Shown here: one piece after another, positions 34,889 through 42,968 of the stretch
Position numbering within the stretch: position 1 is the first letter of the stretch
How the letters are laid out: every line of letters begins with the position of its first letter
Origin: GWB2-37-7 sp942492835
Lineage (GTDB): Bacteria > Bacillota > Clostridia > Lutisporales > Lutisporaceae
Length of the DNA stretch: 64,000 bases
Direction of reading: 5' to 3'
Assembly (NCBI GenBank): GCA_942492835.1
Contig: OW818645.1
Span: 1,178,001 to 1,242,000 of the forward strand
Notes under the pieces: generated by a model
Seen by the model: the letters and a program-made list of their open reading frames with translations, nothing else
What the model was told of the DNA's origin: nothing
The model's database searches: none
Position numbers and translations under genes: made by a program

Positions 34889-35848
34889 TTATTTTTTTAT
34901 GTTTAATTTTACTGTTAGCTTTTCTAACATATCTTTTGTCATTGATTCAAGATTATATTCAGGCTTCCAGCCCCATTCTTCTCTTGCTGCGCTGTCATCT
35001 AATGAATTAGGCCAGCTATTTGCAATTGCCTGTCTTACTGGATCTACATCATATGTAAACTCGAACTCTGGTATATGCTTTTTAATTTCAGCAGCCAACA
35101 TTCCAGGTTCAAAGCTCATTGCAGTTACATTAAATGCATTTCTGTGTATTAGTTTGTCTGGATTAGCTTCCATTAGGTCATGGATTGATTTCAATGCATC
35201 AGGCAAATACATCATATCCATGTATGTATCAGCTCCAATAAAGGAAGCATATTTCTTGTTCTTTAATGCTTCATAATAAATATGAACAGCATAGTCTGTA
35301 GTTCCACCACCTGGAAGTGCTCCGTTTGAAATTATGCCTGGGAATCTTACACCTCTTGTGTCTAGTCCAAATCTGTTGTGGTAATAGTCACAGAGAAGTT
35401 CTCCTGCAACCTTAGTTACTCCGTACATAGTAGAAGGTCTTTGAATAGTATCCTGTGGTGTATTGTCAACTGGTGTGCTTGCTCCAAAGGCTGCTATTGA
35501 ACTAGGTTGAAACACTGATATTCCTAGTTCTCTCGCTACTTCAAGCACATTGTATGTACCATTCATATTAATATTGTAAGCCATTTGAGGGTTCTTTTCT
35601 GCAGTTGCTGAAAGAATTGCTGCTAAATGTATAATTTGGTTTATATCATGCTTCTTACATATTTCTGCTAATTTTTTTCCATCTACAACATCTAGAAGTT
35701 CAAATGGACCTGATTCTATAAGAGCTTCGTCACCCATCTTTATAATATTACTGGCAACAACATTTTCAGTGCCATAGATTCCTCTCATGTAAGTTATAAG
35801 CTCTGAACCAATCTGTCCTAGGGCACCTGTGATTAATATCTTTTTCAT
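34889..35848 (-). CDS. tdh: L-threonine 3-dehydrogenase, SDR/epimerase type
   Basis: About 319 residues of the extended SDR superfamily. The NAD-binding ILITGALGQIGSEL is at residues 3-16, followed by IIHLAAILS, and the catalytic STMYGVTKVAGE carries the YxxxK pair. This is the short-chain form of threonine dehydrogenase, not the zinc MDR form. It oxidises threonine to 2-amino-3-ketobutyrate, which the next gene product (Kbl) cleaves. The ATG at 35848 follows GGAGG; 23 upstream in-frame codons have no ribosome site and were dropped. Confidence 0.9.
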   Translation of the reverse strand: MKKILITGALGQIGSELITYMRGIYGTENVVASNIIKMGDEALIESGPFELLDVVDGKKLAEICKKHDINQIIHLAAILSATAEKNPQMAYNINMNGTYNVLEVARELGISVFQPSSIAAFGASTPVDNTPQDTIQRPSTMYGVTKVAGELLCDYYHNRFGLDTRGVRFPGIISNGALPGGGTTDYAVHIYYEALKNKKYASFIGADTYMDMMYLPDALKSIHDLMEANPDKLIHRNAFNVTAMSFEPGMLAAEIKKHIPEFEFTYDVDPVRQAIANSWPNSLDDSAAREEWGWKPEYNLESMTKDMLEKLTVKLNIKK

Positions 35849-36013
35849 TTTAAGTCCTCCAGTTTGATATAAAATATTTAATATTATTTTTGTAACATAT
35901 CTAGCATTGTTTTTCAATTACATTATATCACCTATTTTATGAATAAAAAACAGTTTTGTGCAAATATTAAACACATCTTTATACGTATGTACTCCTATGG
36001 AATACAAATGTTT

Positions 36014-36201
36014 CTAATATTCAGGCATATTGCTTACGTCAAAGTTATATTCTCCAAAAAATTAATATATTCCCATCCAACAGGCGCAATGTTCTTTATT
36101 AAATTTTCGTTAAGCCCGTAGCTTATTGATTTTAGATATTCAATAGCTTTCTGAAGGTAAGTGTTATTCCATATACTTATTACATTAATTATGATGTTCA
36201 A
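36014..36201 (-). pseudogene. C-terminal remnant of a Tn3-family transposase (TnpA)
   Basis: Minus-strand translation gives LNIIINVISIWNNTYLQKAI, then EYLKSISYGLNENLIKNIAP and VGWEYIN. This matches the conserved Tn3 TnpA ending (LNL-VNAI--WNT-Y---A, hL-PL-WEHIN). A frameshift in the A/T run at 36055-36061 explains why the natural tail GEYNFDVSNMPEY lies in another frame, ending with TAG at 36014. Everything upstream of LNIII is missing or unreadable. It is the left marker of a derelict Tn3-type transposon. Confidence 0.82.
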
Positions 36202-36448
36202 GTCTCAGAACATCATCCAAGTTTTTCTGAATTATTTTTGATCAACATCATATACTTATGTGACACAATAAATAGGTATTTTGTGATTTATATCCTAAAA
36301 GTGTTATATGTCAGTTATATTAGCTCAACCCCTTAGAATGATATTTTAAAAATCCGAAACTCCATACCCATATATTCTATGCATAAATGTTCTTGAAAAA
36401 TGTAATACTTTTAATGAATTATACATTATAAGAAAGGAGGTTATATTT

Positions 36449-36802
36449 ATGCCAAATTTAAACGATTGGTCCGAATTCATTGATGCACGCATATTACAGG
36501 AAAAAAGTACAATTAGTGATCAAAAAGATGATGATAAAGCTCTCAAAATATTAGATAAACTTTGTGAAGCCCATCCAAAACAATCCACTTTTCTCAAAGC
36601 TAGGGCATGGTCTCTTTCAGTTTTAGACAGAGAGGAAGACGCTGCTTCATCACTTATTGAAGGTAAATATATTGAACTCACAAAACATCTTTCTGGAAAA
36701 AACGATATAGCGAAAGACTGGATAGATGAATTAGAAAAGCTGAAAACAGCAATTGCCAATACTCATGAAACTAAAATTTGTACTAGTACTATGGCTTGGT
36801 AA
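36449..36802 (+). CDS. 117-aa helical protein with a short Cys/Trp tail, possible RiPP-like precursor or scaffold
   Basis: The start has a near-perfect AAAGGAGG. Residues about 27-105 are charged and predicted helical, with a TPR-like look (ALKILDKLCEAHPKQSTFLK, ARAWSLSVLDREEDAASSLI). The last 11 residues, ETKICTSTMAW, are different: polar with one Cys and a terminal Trp. A hairpin lies between this gene and the radical-SAM gene, the arrangement seen for precursor-hairpin-maturase operons. No family is recognised. A substrate or carrier role for the HemN-like enzyme is inference; an unrelated TPR-like partner is the alternative. Confidence 0.8.
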   Translation: MPNLNDWSEFIDARILQEKSTISDQKDDDKALKILDKLCEAHPKQSTFLKARAWSLSVLDREEDAASSLIEGKYIELTKHLSGKNDIAKDWIDELEKLKTAIANTHETKICTSTMAW

Positions 36803-36818
36803 ATTTCTACATAACTAG

Positions 36819-36880
36819 CAGGTTGTTAGAATACGATTCTAAAAACTTATTTGAATAAATATTCTAATTCTAACAGCCTG
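36819..36880 (+). terminator. Attenuator-like hairpin between the 117-aa gene and the radical-SAM gene
   Basis: CAGGTTGTTAGAAT (36819-36832) pairs with ATTCTAACAGCCTG (36867-36880), 14 bp with one G-U pair, enclosing a smaller AGAAT/ATTCT hairpin. A broken T-rich stretch follows, so partial termination is likely. Confidence 0.65.
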
Positions 36881-36913
36881 TAGTATACTTTTATTTTGGA
36901 GATGGTTATAACA

Positions 36914-38263
36914 ATGGAACTACCTATTTCAATTAAGCAAAATGGAATATTTACTTTCAATCTTGAGATTCCATACTATAATTGGCTTTATCCTCTTCAA
37001 TATAATGAAGACATCAGCCATCAAAAATTACATCATAATGATATCTCTCTAAATGATGTTAAAGGTGCATATATTCATATTCCTTTCTGTAGTTCACTTT
37101 GTAGTTTTTGCCCATATATTAGAACGCATATTCATGATACAGAACTCCGTAACAAATATGTCCATTATCTTATTAAAGAAATAAAATCTTACCAAAGAAA
37201 CACAAAGCCAGAACTAGAATGTGTGTTCTTTGGTGGAGGTTCACCTTCGCTTCTAAGCCCCAATAACTTTGCTGATATTATGAATGCACTTCACAGCGTA
37301 TTTAATATTTCAACAAACTGCGAGATAACAATTGAAGCTAATGCTATGACTCTTAATCCACAATTATGCTCGACTTTTAAAACATTTAATGTATCCAAAG
37401 TTCGAATAGGTGTCCAATCATTTAGCAGTCAAAGTCGTAAGTTATACCAATTAAAAGCAACAGTATCTGATATAGTGCGTTCAACTGAATTACTCAAGAA
37501 AAATGATATTCAAGTGTCCTTTGATTTATTATTTGGACATCATGGACAGAGTCTTGAGTCTTTTATTAAAGATATAGAAATGGCTGATGAGCTTAATCCT
37601 GATACAATTGAAATTTATCCATTGAATTTTCTCTCCGTCCCAAACCGTTATTGGAATGAATTATCAAGTACTAAACTGCATAGATTGAGTGCTAGTGATC
37701 GTATATGTTACTTTAAAGCTGGTAGGGAACGTCTTTTTGAATTAGGTTATCATCAGTGGAGTGGTCATGGATTTGCTCGTAATGAAAGTTTTGACTTACT
37801 TTATCATAGGTGTGTATATGGTACTTACGGAGGATTAGTTAGTTTTGGTCCAAGTGCGATTTCTTTTAATAATGATTATATTAAGTGGAATCATTCTGAT
37901 ATAAATAAATACATTGAAGACATGAGTAAAACATCCATGCCCACATTTTATTCTCGGAGAATTACAGAACTTGAGCACAAAACTAAAAAATTCATAACTG
38001 AACTTCCTTACTATGGATATATAGATTTTTCTAATAATGATATTGTAGATGAAATTGCAGTTCAACTGAACAAGCTAATTGATTCGGGAGTTATTAATCA
38101 AAGTGATTCTAAATTAACATTATCCGACACTGCTAAACTCCAATATTCATCAATAATGTTTTATTTACTGCCTAAAGACGATAAAGAAGCTTTAAGTAAT
38201 GAAATTTTCTCGGCATGTGCACGCCTTGGAAATAATTTTACTGCTGATATGATATGGATATAA
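36914..38263 (+). CDS. HemN-like radical SAM protein
   Basis: About 449 residues from the ATG at 36914 (a TTG at 36896 is in frame; GGAG lies between). The coproporphyrinogen-oxidase-like family is shown by GAYIHIPFCSSLCSFCPY, with C-x3-C-x2-C at Cys59, Cys63 and Cys66. ECVFFGGGSPSLLS, TIEANAMTLN, KVRIGVQSFSSQSRKLYQL and SFDLLFGHHGQSLESF follow, and a HemN-type C-terminal domain. HemN-like enzymes include class C radical-SAM methylases and other tailoring enzymes besides the heme enzyme. Genes for heme synthesis are absent nearby, and the partners here are a small protein and a methyltransferase, so a peptide or cofactor tailoring role is more likely. Confidence 0.85.
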   Translation: MELPISIKQNGIFTFNLEIPYYNWLYPLQYNEDISHQKLHHNDISLNDVKGAYIHIPFCSSLCSFCPYIRTHIHDTELRNKYVHYLIKEIKSYQRNTKPELECVFFGGGSPSLLSPNNFADIMNALHSVFNISTNCEITIEANAMTLNPQLCSTFKTFNVSKVRIGVQSFSSQSRKLYQLKATVSDIVRSTELLKKNDIQVSFDLLFGHHGQSLESFIKDIEMADELNPDTIEIYPLNFLSVPNRYWNELSSTKLHRLSASDRICYFKAGRERLFELGYHQWSGHGFARNESFDLLYHRCVYGTYGGLVSFGPSAISFNNDYIKWNHSDINKYIEDMSKTSMPTFYSRRITELEHKTKKFITELPYYGYIDFSNNDIVDEIAVQLNKLIDSGVINQSDSKLTLSDTAKLQYSSIMFYLLPKDDKEALSNEIFSACARLGNNFTADMIWI

Positions 38264-38922
38264 GTACTATAATTAGTTCATTCAACAAATGGGCGAATTC
38301 ATATGATGCTGATATTGCGACAGCAAATTGGGGATTCGAGTATTATAGTAACGCCATAGATTGGATTTGTTATCAATTAGTGCACAACATCAAATCCGAC
38401 AGAATAATTGACTTGGGCTGTGGTACAGGAATAGTTGCTGAACGATTAGAACAACTTAAATCGCAAACTGAATATATTGGAATAGATTTAAGTCCAAGTA
38501 TGCTAAACATTGCAAAGAATAAAATTCCAACAAGTACATTTATTGAAGCAGATATAAGAGATTACGACAAGTGGATTAAATACCTTGATCCAAGGTTGAA
38601 TTGTACTGTTATAAGTACTTATGCATTACACCATATTAATGATGAAGAAAAAATAAAATTACTCAAACACATTTTCTCAGTGGCAAAACGACGAGATTTC
38701 TTGTTTGTCGTTGTGGATTATGCTTTTTTCGATTCATCCGAGAGAATTAAAATATTCGATGAACAAAATAAATTATTTAATTTTCATATAATGAAAGAAA
38801 TAGAATCAGAATATTATGCTAACCTTAGTTACTTGCGAAGCGCTCTATCTCAAAACCGAATAAATCTTTCTTTTGAAAAAAATGGTGTTTGGGATTGGCG
38901 TTATTTCTTGTGTCAAGTATAG
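38254..38922 (+). CDS. Class I SAM-dependent methyltransferase
   Basis: 222 residues. The SAM-binding motif I is RIIDLGCGTGIVAERL (about residues 50-65), motif II is EYIGIDLSPSMLNIAK, and a post-motif reads TYALHHINDEEK, as in the UbiE/Methyltransf_11 group. The start overlaps the stop of the radical-SAM gene by ten bases, indicating translational coupling and joint function. Its substrate is unknown; the coupling suggests it acts on the product of the HemN-like enzyme or on the 117-aa protein. Confidence 0.87.
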   Translation: MDISTIISSFNKWANSYDADIATANWGFEYYSNAIDWICYQLVHNIKSDRIIDLGCGTGIVAERLEQLKSQTEYIGIDLSPSMLNIAKNKIPTSTFIEADIRDYDKWIKYLDPRLNCTVISTYALHHINDEEKIKLLKHIFSVAKRRDFLFVVVDYAFFDSSERIKIFDEQNKLFNFHIMKEIESEYYANLSYLRSALSQNRINLSFEKNGVWDWRYFLCQV

Positions 38923-39081
38923 CATCTTTACAAACAGTTACTTTAATAACAATGAAAGGTCTGATAGTCTCCACTTACCTAAGCTGTCACATTAAATTTA
39001 ATCCTTTTTAACTATCTATTAATTGAGAAACCCATGTCAATTGATAGTAGCAAAATTAGAGACTTGCTTAACAAATATTGT

Positions 39082-39119
39082 CTTAACGTGGGTTTTGTCG
39101 TAAATGTTGGCAGTACCCC
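39082..39119 (-). repeat. Tn3-family 38-bp terminal inverted repeat (right end)
   Basis: On the minus strand the 38 bases start GGGGTACTGCC and end CCCACGTTAAG, with an A-rich middle. The length, the GGGG tip and the CACGTTAAG inner end are those of Tn3-type repeats. The GGGG tip faces right, so the element extends to lower coordinates. Confidence 0.82.
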
Positions 39120-39157
39120 ATATAGCAACCAGACTTATGACTAGTGTAATTTTCAGT

Positions 39158-40492
39158 TCATGGATTATTAAAATTGGTTATTTGTGTCAAAACTAAGCTT
39201 TCCTCTTGGTTTTCTGCAACAATCATAGCATTACCGTCTTCTGATATATAAAAGTCGTCAATAACCCCGTCGGAGCTCTTTATAACATCTGTCTCCATGC
39301 TTTCCTTAAGCTGTATAAGACCTTCATCTAAAATAAAATATAGTTTATCCTTTGAGCTGCATACATAGCTTTCGTTATTTTCATAGTGTAAATATTCTAT
39401 ATCCATAAAAACTTTGGAGACAGATGTATCTATATTATAAACATACAGATTTGAGCCTTCAGAATATGAGCAAGTAAAAGCAATAAGCTTTCCAGAGCTG
39501 TTATAACTTATATTTTCTATCTGAGCAACAGTTTCTGCTTTAAGCTGTAGTAGTGTATCAATTCTTATAGCTTCTTTGGTTATCAAATTCAAGCTATATA
39601 TTGACTTATATGTAGAAATATCATCATTCGCTTCCTTCTCATATAGACCGGAAGTTACTATTGCAAGCTTTGTTTCATCTTGGTTCCATACAATATATCC
39701 AGGTATGTACTCCTTCTCATCAGATACAAAAACTTCCTTATTTATGCCTTCTGTAATATCATAGATACATAAGGTTCTTTCGCCATTTATATATGCAATT
39801 TTACTACCAGTTGGAGACCATGCTATTGCAGATGCATTTATTTCTCCAACTAGTGAACCATCTGAAATTTTAAAAATCAGTTCACTTGAAACAGCGATAT
39901 ACTCTTCCTCTTTAGACCAGCTAATGTTCCATTCCATATCATTTAACAGTTCTTCATTTGCAGTACCAATCAGCTGCAACGTGCTTCCTTTTTCTATATC
40001 ATAAACATACAAACCATATTGATTTATTATAGATTCTGCAGCGCAATATATTACGTATCTTTCACTAGGCGAAGTAGAAATTAGTGCCCCTTCTGAATAA
40101 GCAATATTCTTCCCTATGACTTTTTCATTTTTACCTTTAAGCACCAGTATATTGTCCTCCTCACTATTTCCCAACCTTTTTACTTCTAGAGAATTTCCTG
40201 CATATATTTGCTTATAGAAAAGCAGGCTTTGATCATCTTTGCCAGTGTATTGATAACTCATACTCCCTATATTCATATCTAACCTATACACATCAAAGCT
40301 ATCTTCACGTTCACGTTGAAGTTCGATAATATCTCCATGCTTCCTATATATATTAATATTATCTTTAAAGCTTCCTATATATCTTTGATTTTTTATAGGA
40401 ATATTTGCTGTAACCTCTTGACCCCCCGGACTTTTTGTACAACTTATTGCAGTAAGACATACCATAAGTACTAAAATCATTATCTTTTTCAT
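39158..40492 (-). CDS. Beta-propeller (WD40/TolB-like) lipoprotein
   Basis: About 444 residues. The lipoprotein signal peptide MKKIMILVLMVCLTAISC has a lipobox ending in Cys18. The body is a series of beta-rich repeats typical of TolB/DPP4-like propellers: WNISWSKEEEYIAVSS, AIAWSPTGSKIAYINGERT, VWNQDETKLAIVTSG, ISYNSSGKLIAFTCS. It is anchored outside the cytoplasmic membrane; ligand and function are unknown. The ATG after AAGGTGG is preferred to one six codons earlier. Confidence 0.82.
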   Translation of the reverse strand: MKKIMILVLMVCLTAISCTKSPGGQEVTANIPIKNQRYIGSFKDNINIYRKHGDIIELQREREDSFDVYRLDMNIGSMSYQYTGKDDQSLLFYKQIYAGNSLEVKRLGNSEEDNILVLKGKNEKVIGKNIAYSEGALISTSPSERYVIYCAAESIINQYGLYVYDIEKGSTLQLIGTANEELLNDMEWNISWSKEEEYIAVSSELIFKISDGSLVGEINASAIAWSPTGSKIAYINGERTLCIYDITEGINKEVFVSDEKEYIPGYIVWNQDETKLAIVTSGLYEKEANDDISTYKSIYSLNLITKEAIRIDTLLQLKAETVAQIENISYNSSGKLIAFTCSYSEGSNLYVYNIDTSVSKVFMDIEYLHYENNESYVCSSKDKLYFILDEGLIQLKESMETDVIKSSDGVIDDFYISEDGNAMIVAENQEESLVLTQITNFNNP

Positions 40493-40567
40493 ATTGACCA
40501 CCTTGTCCATTTATTTTATCTAATTATTTCCATAAATTTGGTAATCAATACATTTTCCAAAAAAATA

Positions 40568-40600
40568 TAAGGTACATGTGACACTATCACATGTACCTTA
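40568..40600. terminator. Terminator after the 40615 lipoprotein gene
   Basis: A perfect 14-bp stem, TAAGGTACATGTGA/TCACATGTACCTTA with a 5-base loop, T-rich on both sides. Confidence 0.85.
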
Positions 40601-40614
40601 TATTTTAAAAGCTA

Positions 40615-41295
40615 TTATTTACTAGAAAAACTCTTCAATCGAGAAAAAATCTTAAAATCTCCTGTTCTAAATTCTGATTGAAGCATTCCCACTCCTTCTT
40701 TATAATTCATATACTCCTCACTGCCATCTTTATAGGTGCGTCTAACCACAACACAATCATTAAAAGTACCATAGGGAACGGTAACCGAAGCTTTTATGTC
40801 AATAATCTCATAGAAATTTTCTTCACTGATCCATTTATTTCCCACTTCAATTGGAAGTTTAAGTACTATATCCTCCAGATTATTTTGTTTCTTTAATAGA
40901 TTAGTGTGATCATAGCTTTCACCAGACATATAAACATGCACAATGCTATCTTCCCTAACCTCATAAATATCTGATATTACAGTACCTCCATTATCTCTAG
41001 TCAATTGATATCTGCTCTCTTCTTCATATTCTACTCTCAAAGTGTAAGAAGCATATTCATTGCCTTCCCCCTCATATTCCCATATGTAGCCTACTTTCAT
41101 AGGCATATATAGGCTTATGTCTTTTTCTTCAACTATTGGCGTAGGAATTACAGGCTCAGGTGTTGGCGTTACAGATGGTGTTGGTACTGGTACCGGAGCC
41201 TCAGATTGCTTTACAGTACAGCCTAGAGCAGTAGCAGCAATAAAAAGCAAAGCAAGTATTAAAATCATACCCTTATATAACAATCCTTTGTTCAA
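40615..41295 (-). CDS. Lipoprotein of unknown function
   Basis: About 226 residues from a TTG eight bases after GGGAG (a GTG nine bases earlier is in frame). The hydrophobic signal ends in the lipobox ATALGC. A Pro/Thr/Val-rich spacer (VPVPTPSVTPTPEPVIPTP) follows, then a beta-rich globular domain (YMPMKVGYIWEYEGEGNEYA, YGTFNDCVVVRRTYKDGSEE). The YWEYEG and Y-V-G-G-L-type pattern recalls outer-surface lipoproteins of Clostridia, but no family can be named. It is transcribed separately from the propeller lipoprotein. Confidence 0.75.
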   Translation of the reverse strand: MNKGLLYKGMILILALLFIAATALGCTVKQSEAPVPVPTPSVTPTPEPVIPTPIVEEKDISLYMPMKVGYIWEYEGEGNEYASYTLRVEYEEESRYQLTRDNGGTVISDIYEVREDSIVHVYMSGESYDHTNLLKKQNNLEDIVLKLPIEVGNKWISEENFYEIIDIKASVTVPYGTFNDCVVVRRTYKDGSEEYMNYKEGVGMLQSEFRTGDFKIFSRLKSFSSK

Positions 41296-41414
41296 GTAAA
41301 TCACTCCCTAAGTATATTTATAACAACATATTTTTTTCTGTATAAATACATTCATGGTGCATATAAAGTAAATATCTGCTATACTAAAAGTATAAATACT
41401 AAGGAGGCGTGAGC

Positions 41415-41624
41415 ATGAATTCTATTAGCAGAAATTCAATTATATGTGTAATCGTTCTTTTAGTTGAAGCTATAATATTAAAGCTTGCTAAAAGCATGCG
41501 TCTATGGATATACATAGCACTTCCTATTATTGCAGGTTTTACAGCAATGGAGCTTTTGAAGCAGCCATCTAAAATAAAGCTTGTAATTCCTAGACGCTCT
41601 GTCAAAAAACGTGTATTAAAATAA
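41415..41624 (+). CDS. Small two-helix membrane protein
   Basis: 69 residues from an ATG seven bases after AAGGAGG. Two hydrophobic segments (residues about 8-24 and 30-48) are followed by a strongly basic tail (KIKLVIPRRSVKKRVLK). It has its own terminator and is convergent to the XpaC-type gene. No family is recognised; a membrane protein with cytoplasmic basic tail is the most that can be said. Confidence 0.65.
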   Translation: MNSISRNSIICVIVLLVEAIILKLAKSMRLWIYIALPIIAGFTAMELLKQPSKIKLVIPRRSVKKRVLK

Positions 41625-41639
41625 ACAAAGCTGTCAACG

Positions 41640-41680
41640 TGCATATTGCTGAATCCTAATCAGTAATATGCATATTTTTT
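41640..41680 (+). terminator. Terminator of the small membrane protein gene
   Basis: The stem TGCATATTGCTGA/TCAGTAATATGCA with one wobble pair, followed by TATTTTTT. Confidence 0.8.
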
Positions 41681-41765
41681 ACGCATATCAGCGGAATATT
41701 TACAGTATAATTTTCTGTATTAACATTAAATATTATTCATATTTAAAAAGTCAGATAAGACAAAT

Positions 41766-41794
41766 AAAAACCAGGAAGCTAGTTCCTGGTTTTT
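41766..41794. terminator. Terminator of the XpaC-type gene
   Basis: The stem AAAAACCAGGAA/TTCCTGGTTTTT with a 5-base loop, directly after the stop codon at 41797. Confidence 0.88.
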
Positions 41795-41796
41795 AT

Positions 41797-42810
41797 TTAG
41801 TTAGTATAATTACTATTCTTTAGTACATTTATGGTAGCTTTAAGATCTAGCATATCATTTTCGATCATGCCTTCGCACATTTCTTGGAATATCTCTTCCA
41901 TATCATTAAAAGACTTTTCAGTATCTATAAGCAGCTTTTGCAGTTCTTCAGAAGATTCACCAAAATTATTAAGCTTTAGGTACTTTGTAAAAACTTCAGT
42001 AAATGTATCAAGGTAATAATAGAAGAATTTCCTTACAGAATTTAAAACCTCAGGATTAGCCCTTACCTCTCCTATTATCTTTTCTGACAAATCACAGAGT
42101 CTTTCTATCTTTGCCTCTATCATTGGATTTTCTACTTTATGAAGCTCTTTTCTAATTGCATATATCTTATCAAAGGCTTCCTTTATTACTCTTTCTAGTT
42201 CGTTATCTTCTTTTTTAACCTCTTTTACAACATCTTCATTTTGTTTTTTATGCTGTTTTGCCCTTGTAATTGCATTTCGAACTATATTGTAGAAGATAAT
42301 AATAGTCAACCCAGCAACTGTTATAAGTGCTGTAAGATCTAGTCTCTTAGCAGCTAAAGTTACTATTACTGGAATAAGTGTAAGTACAAACAAAAGTATA
42401 TTCCAATCAGAAGTATTTTCATTTTTGGGTTGTTTGGAGGTTTCCTCCACCTTCTCTTTGTTTATTGTTTTGCCCTGTTTCACATTTATTTTTGGTTCAG
42501 TTGGTTTTGTTGATTCAGTTGCTTTAGTTGGTTCAGCTGGTTCAGTCTTTTCAGGTCTATGTTTTTCTTCCTGCTTTGGAGGCATTTGTGAGTTTGTCCT
42601 CTTACTATCGGCTGCTCTGCTGTTTGATATGCCGCTAATTATCTGAAACACAATGCCTACCACACCAAATGCTATTTTGAAACCCAAGTTAACCATTGAA
42701 AAAACAAGATCCAATATTCCAAATGGTCCTCCAAAACCTCTATTCCTGTTATATCCACCTTTTCCAAACTCATCAAAATTATTGTCAAACCTACCGTGCC
42801 TCAATATCAT
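41797..42810 (-). CDS. XpaC-like (5-bromo-4-chloroindolyl phosphate hydrolysis) family protein
   Basis: 337 residues. A Gly/Phe-rich N-terminus leads to a hydrophobic stretch (LDLVFSMVNLGFKIAFGVVG), a Pro/Glu/Lys-rich low-complexity linker (about 75-120), two close membrane segments (about 130-175) and a C-terminal helical domain. That domain carries the XpaC pattern (IEAKIERLCDLSEKIIGEVR, FFYYYLDTFTEVFTKYLKL, ETEKSFNDMEEIFQEM-like). The family often accompanies TelA-type toxic-anion-resistance proteins; no telA is present here. Despite its name its enzymatic activity is not established. Confidence 0.78.
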   Translation of the reverse strand: MILRHGRFDNNFDEFGKGGYNRNRGFGGPFGILDLVFSMVNLGFKIAFGVVGIVFQIISGISNSRAADSKRTNSQMPPKQEEKHRPEKTEPAEPTKATESTKPTEPKINVKQGKTINKEKVEETSKQPKNENTSDWNILLFVLTLIPVIVTLAAKRLDLTALITVAGLTIIIFYNIVRNAITRAKQHKKQNEDVVKEVKKEDNELERVIKEAFDKIYAIRKELHKVENPMIEAKIERLCDLSEKIIGEVRANPEVLNSVRKFFYYYLDTFTEVFTKYLKLNNFGESSEELQKLLIDTEKSFNDMEEIFQEMCEGMIENDMLDLKATINVLKNSNYTN

Positions 42811-42968
42811 CCACTCCCGTTCAAAATCAAATATTATTTAAAGTTATCACAATACCTGTTTTGTATAATATAATCATACTTATTATATATACGTAAAACA
42901 AGTATAGTTTGTTTTAATTTTTTTGAACTTTTTTTAATATAGCGAGTTAACAAAAAAAGATATCGAGG

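Larger units (their letters stand above)
36014..39119. mobile_element. Derelict Tn3-family transposon carrying a radical-SAM/methyltransferase cassette
   Basis: The left side is the TnpA C-terminal fragment. The right side ends in a well-preserved 38-bp Tn3-type terminal repeat (39082-39119) whose GGGG end faces outward, so the transposon body lies to its left. TnpA normally abuts one end of a Tn3 element, so the intervening DNA (36202-39081), with three intact genes, is read as cargo. The left terminal repeat and the resolvase are not found, so the element should be immobile on its own. Confidence 0.65.

Noticed and set aside
36914..38263. Annotation as coproporphyrinogen III oxidase (hemN)
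   Set aside because: The family motif fits HemN-like proteins generally, but no heme genes are nearby and the gene is coupled to a methyltransferase and a small protein, so the heme assignment is not supported.
38923..39081. Possible resolvase or res site of the Tn3 remnant
   Set aside because: No coding frame with serine-recombinase motifs and no clear res subsites could be read in this short stretch.
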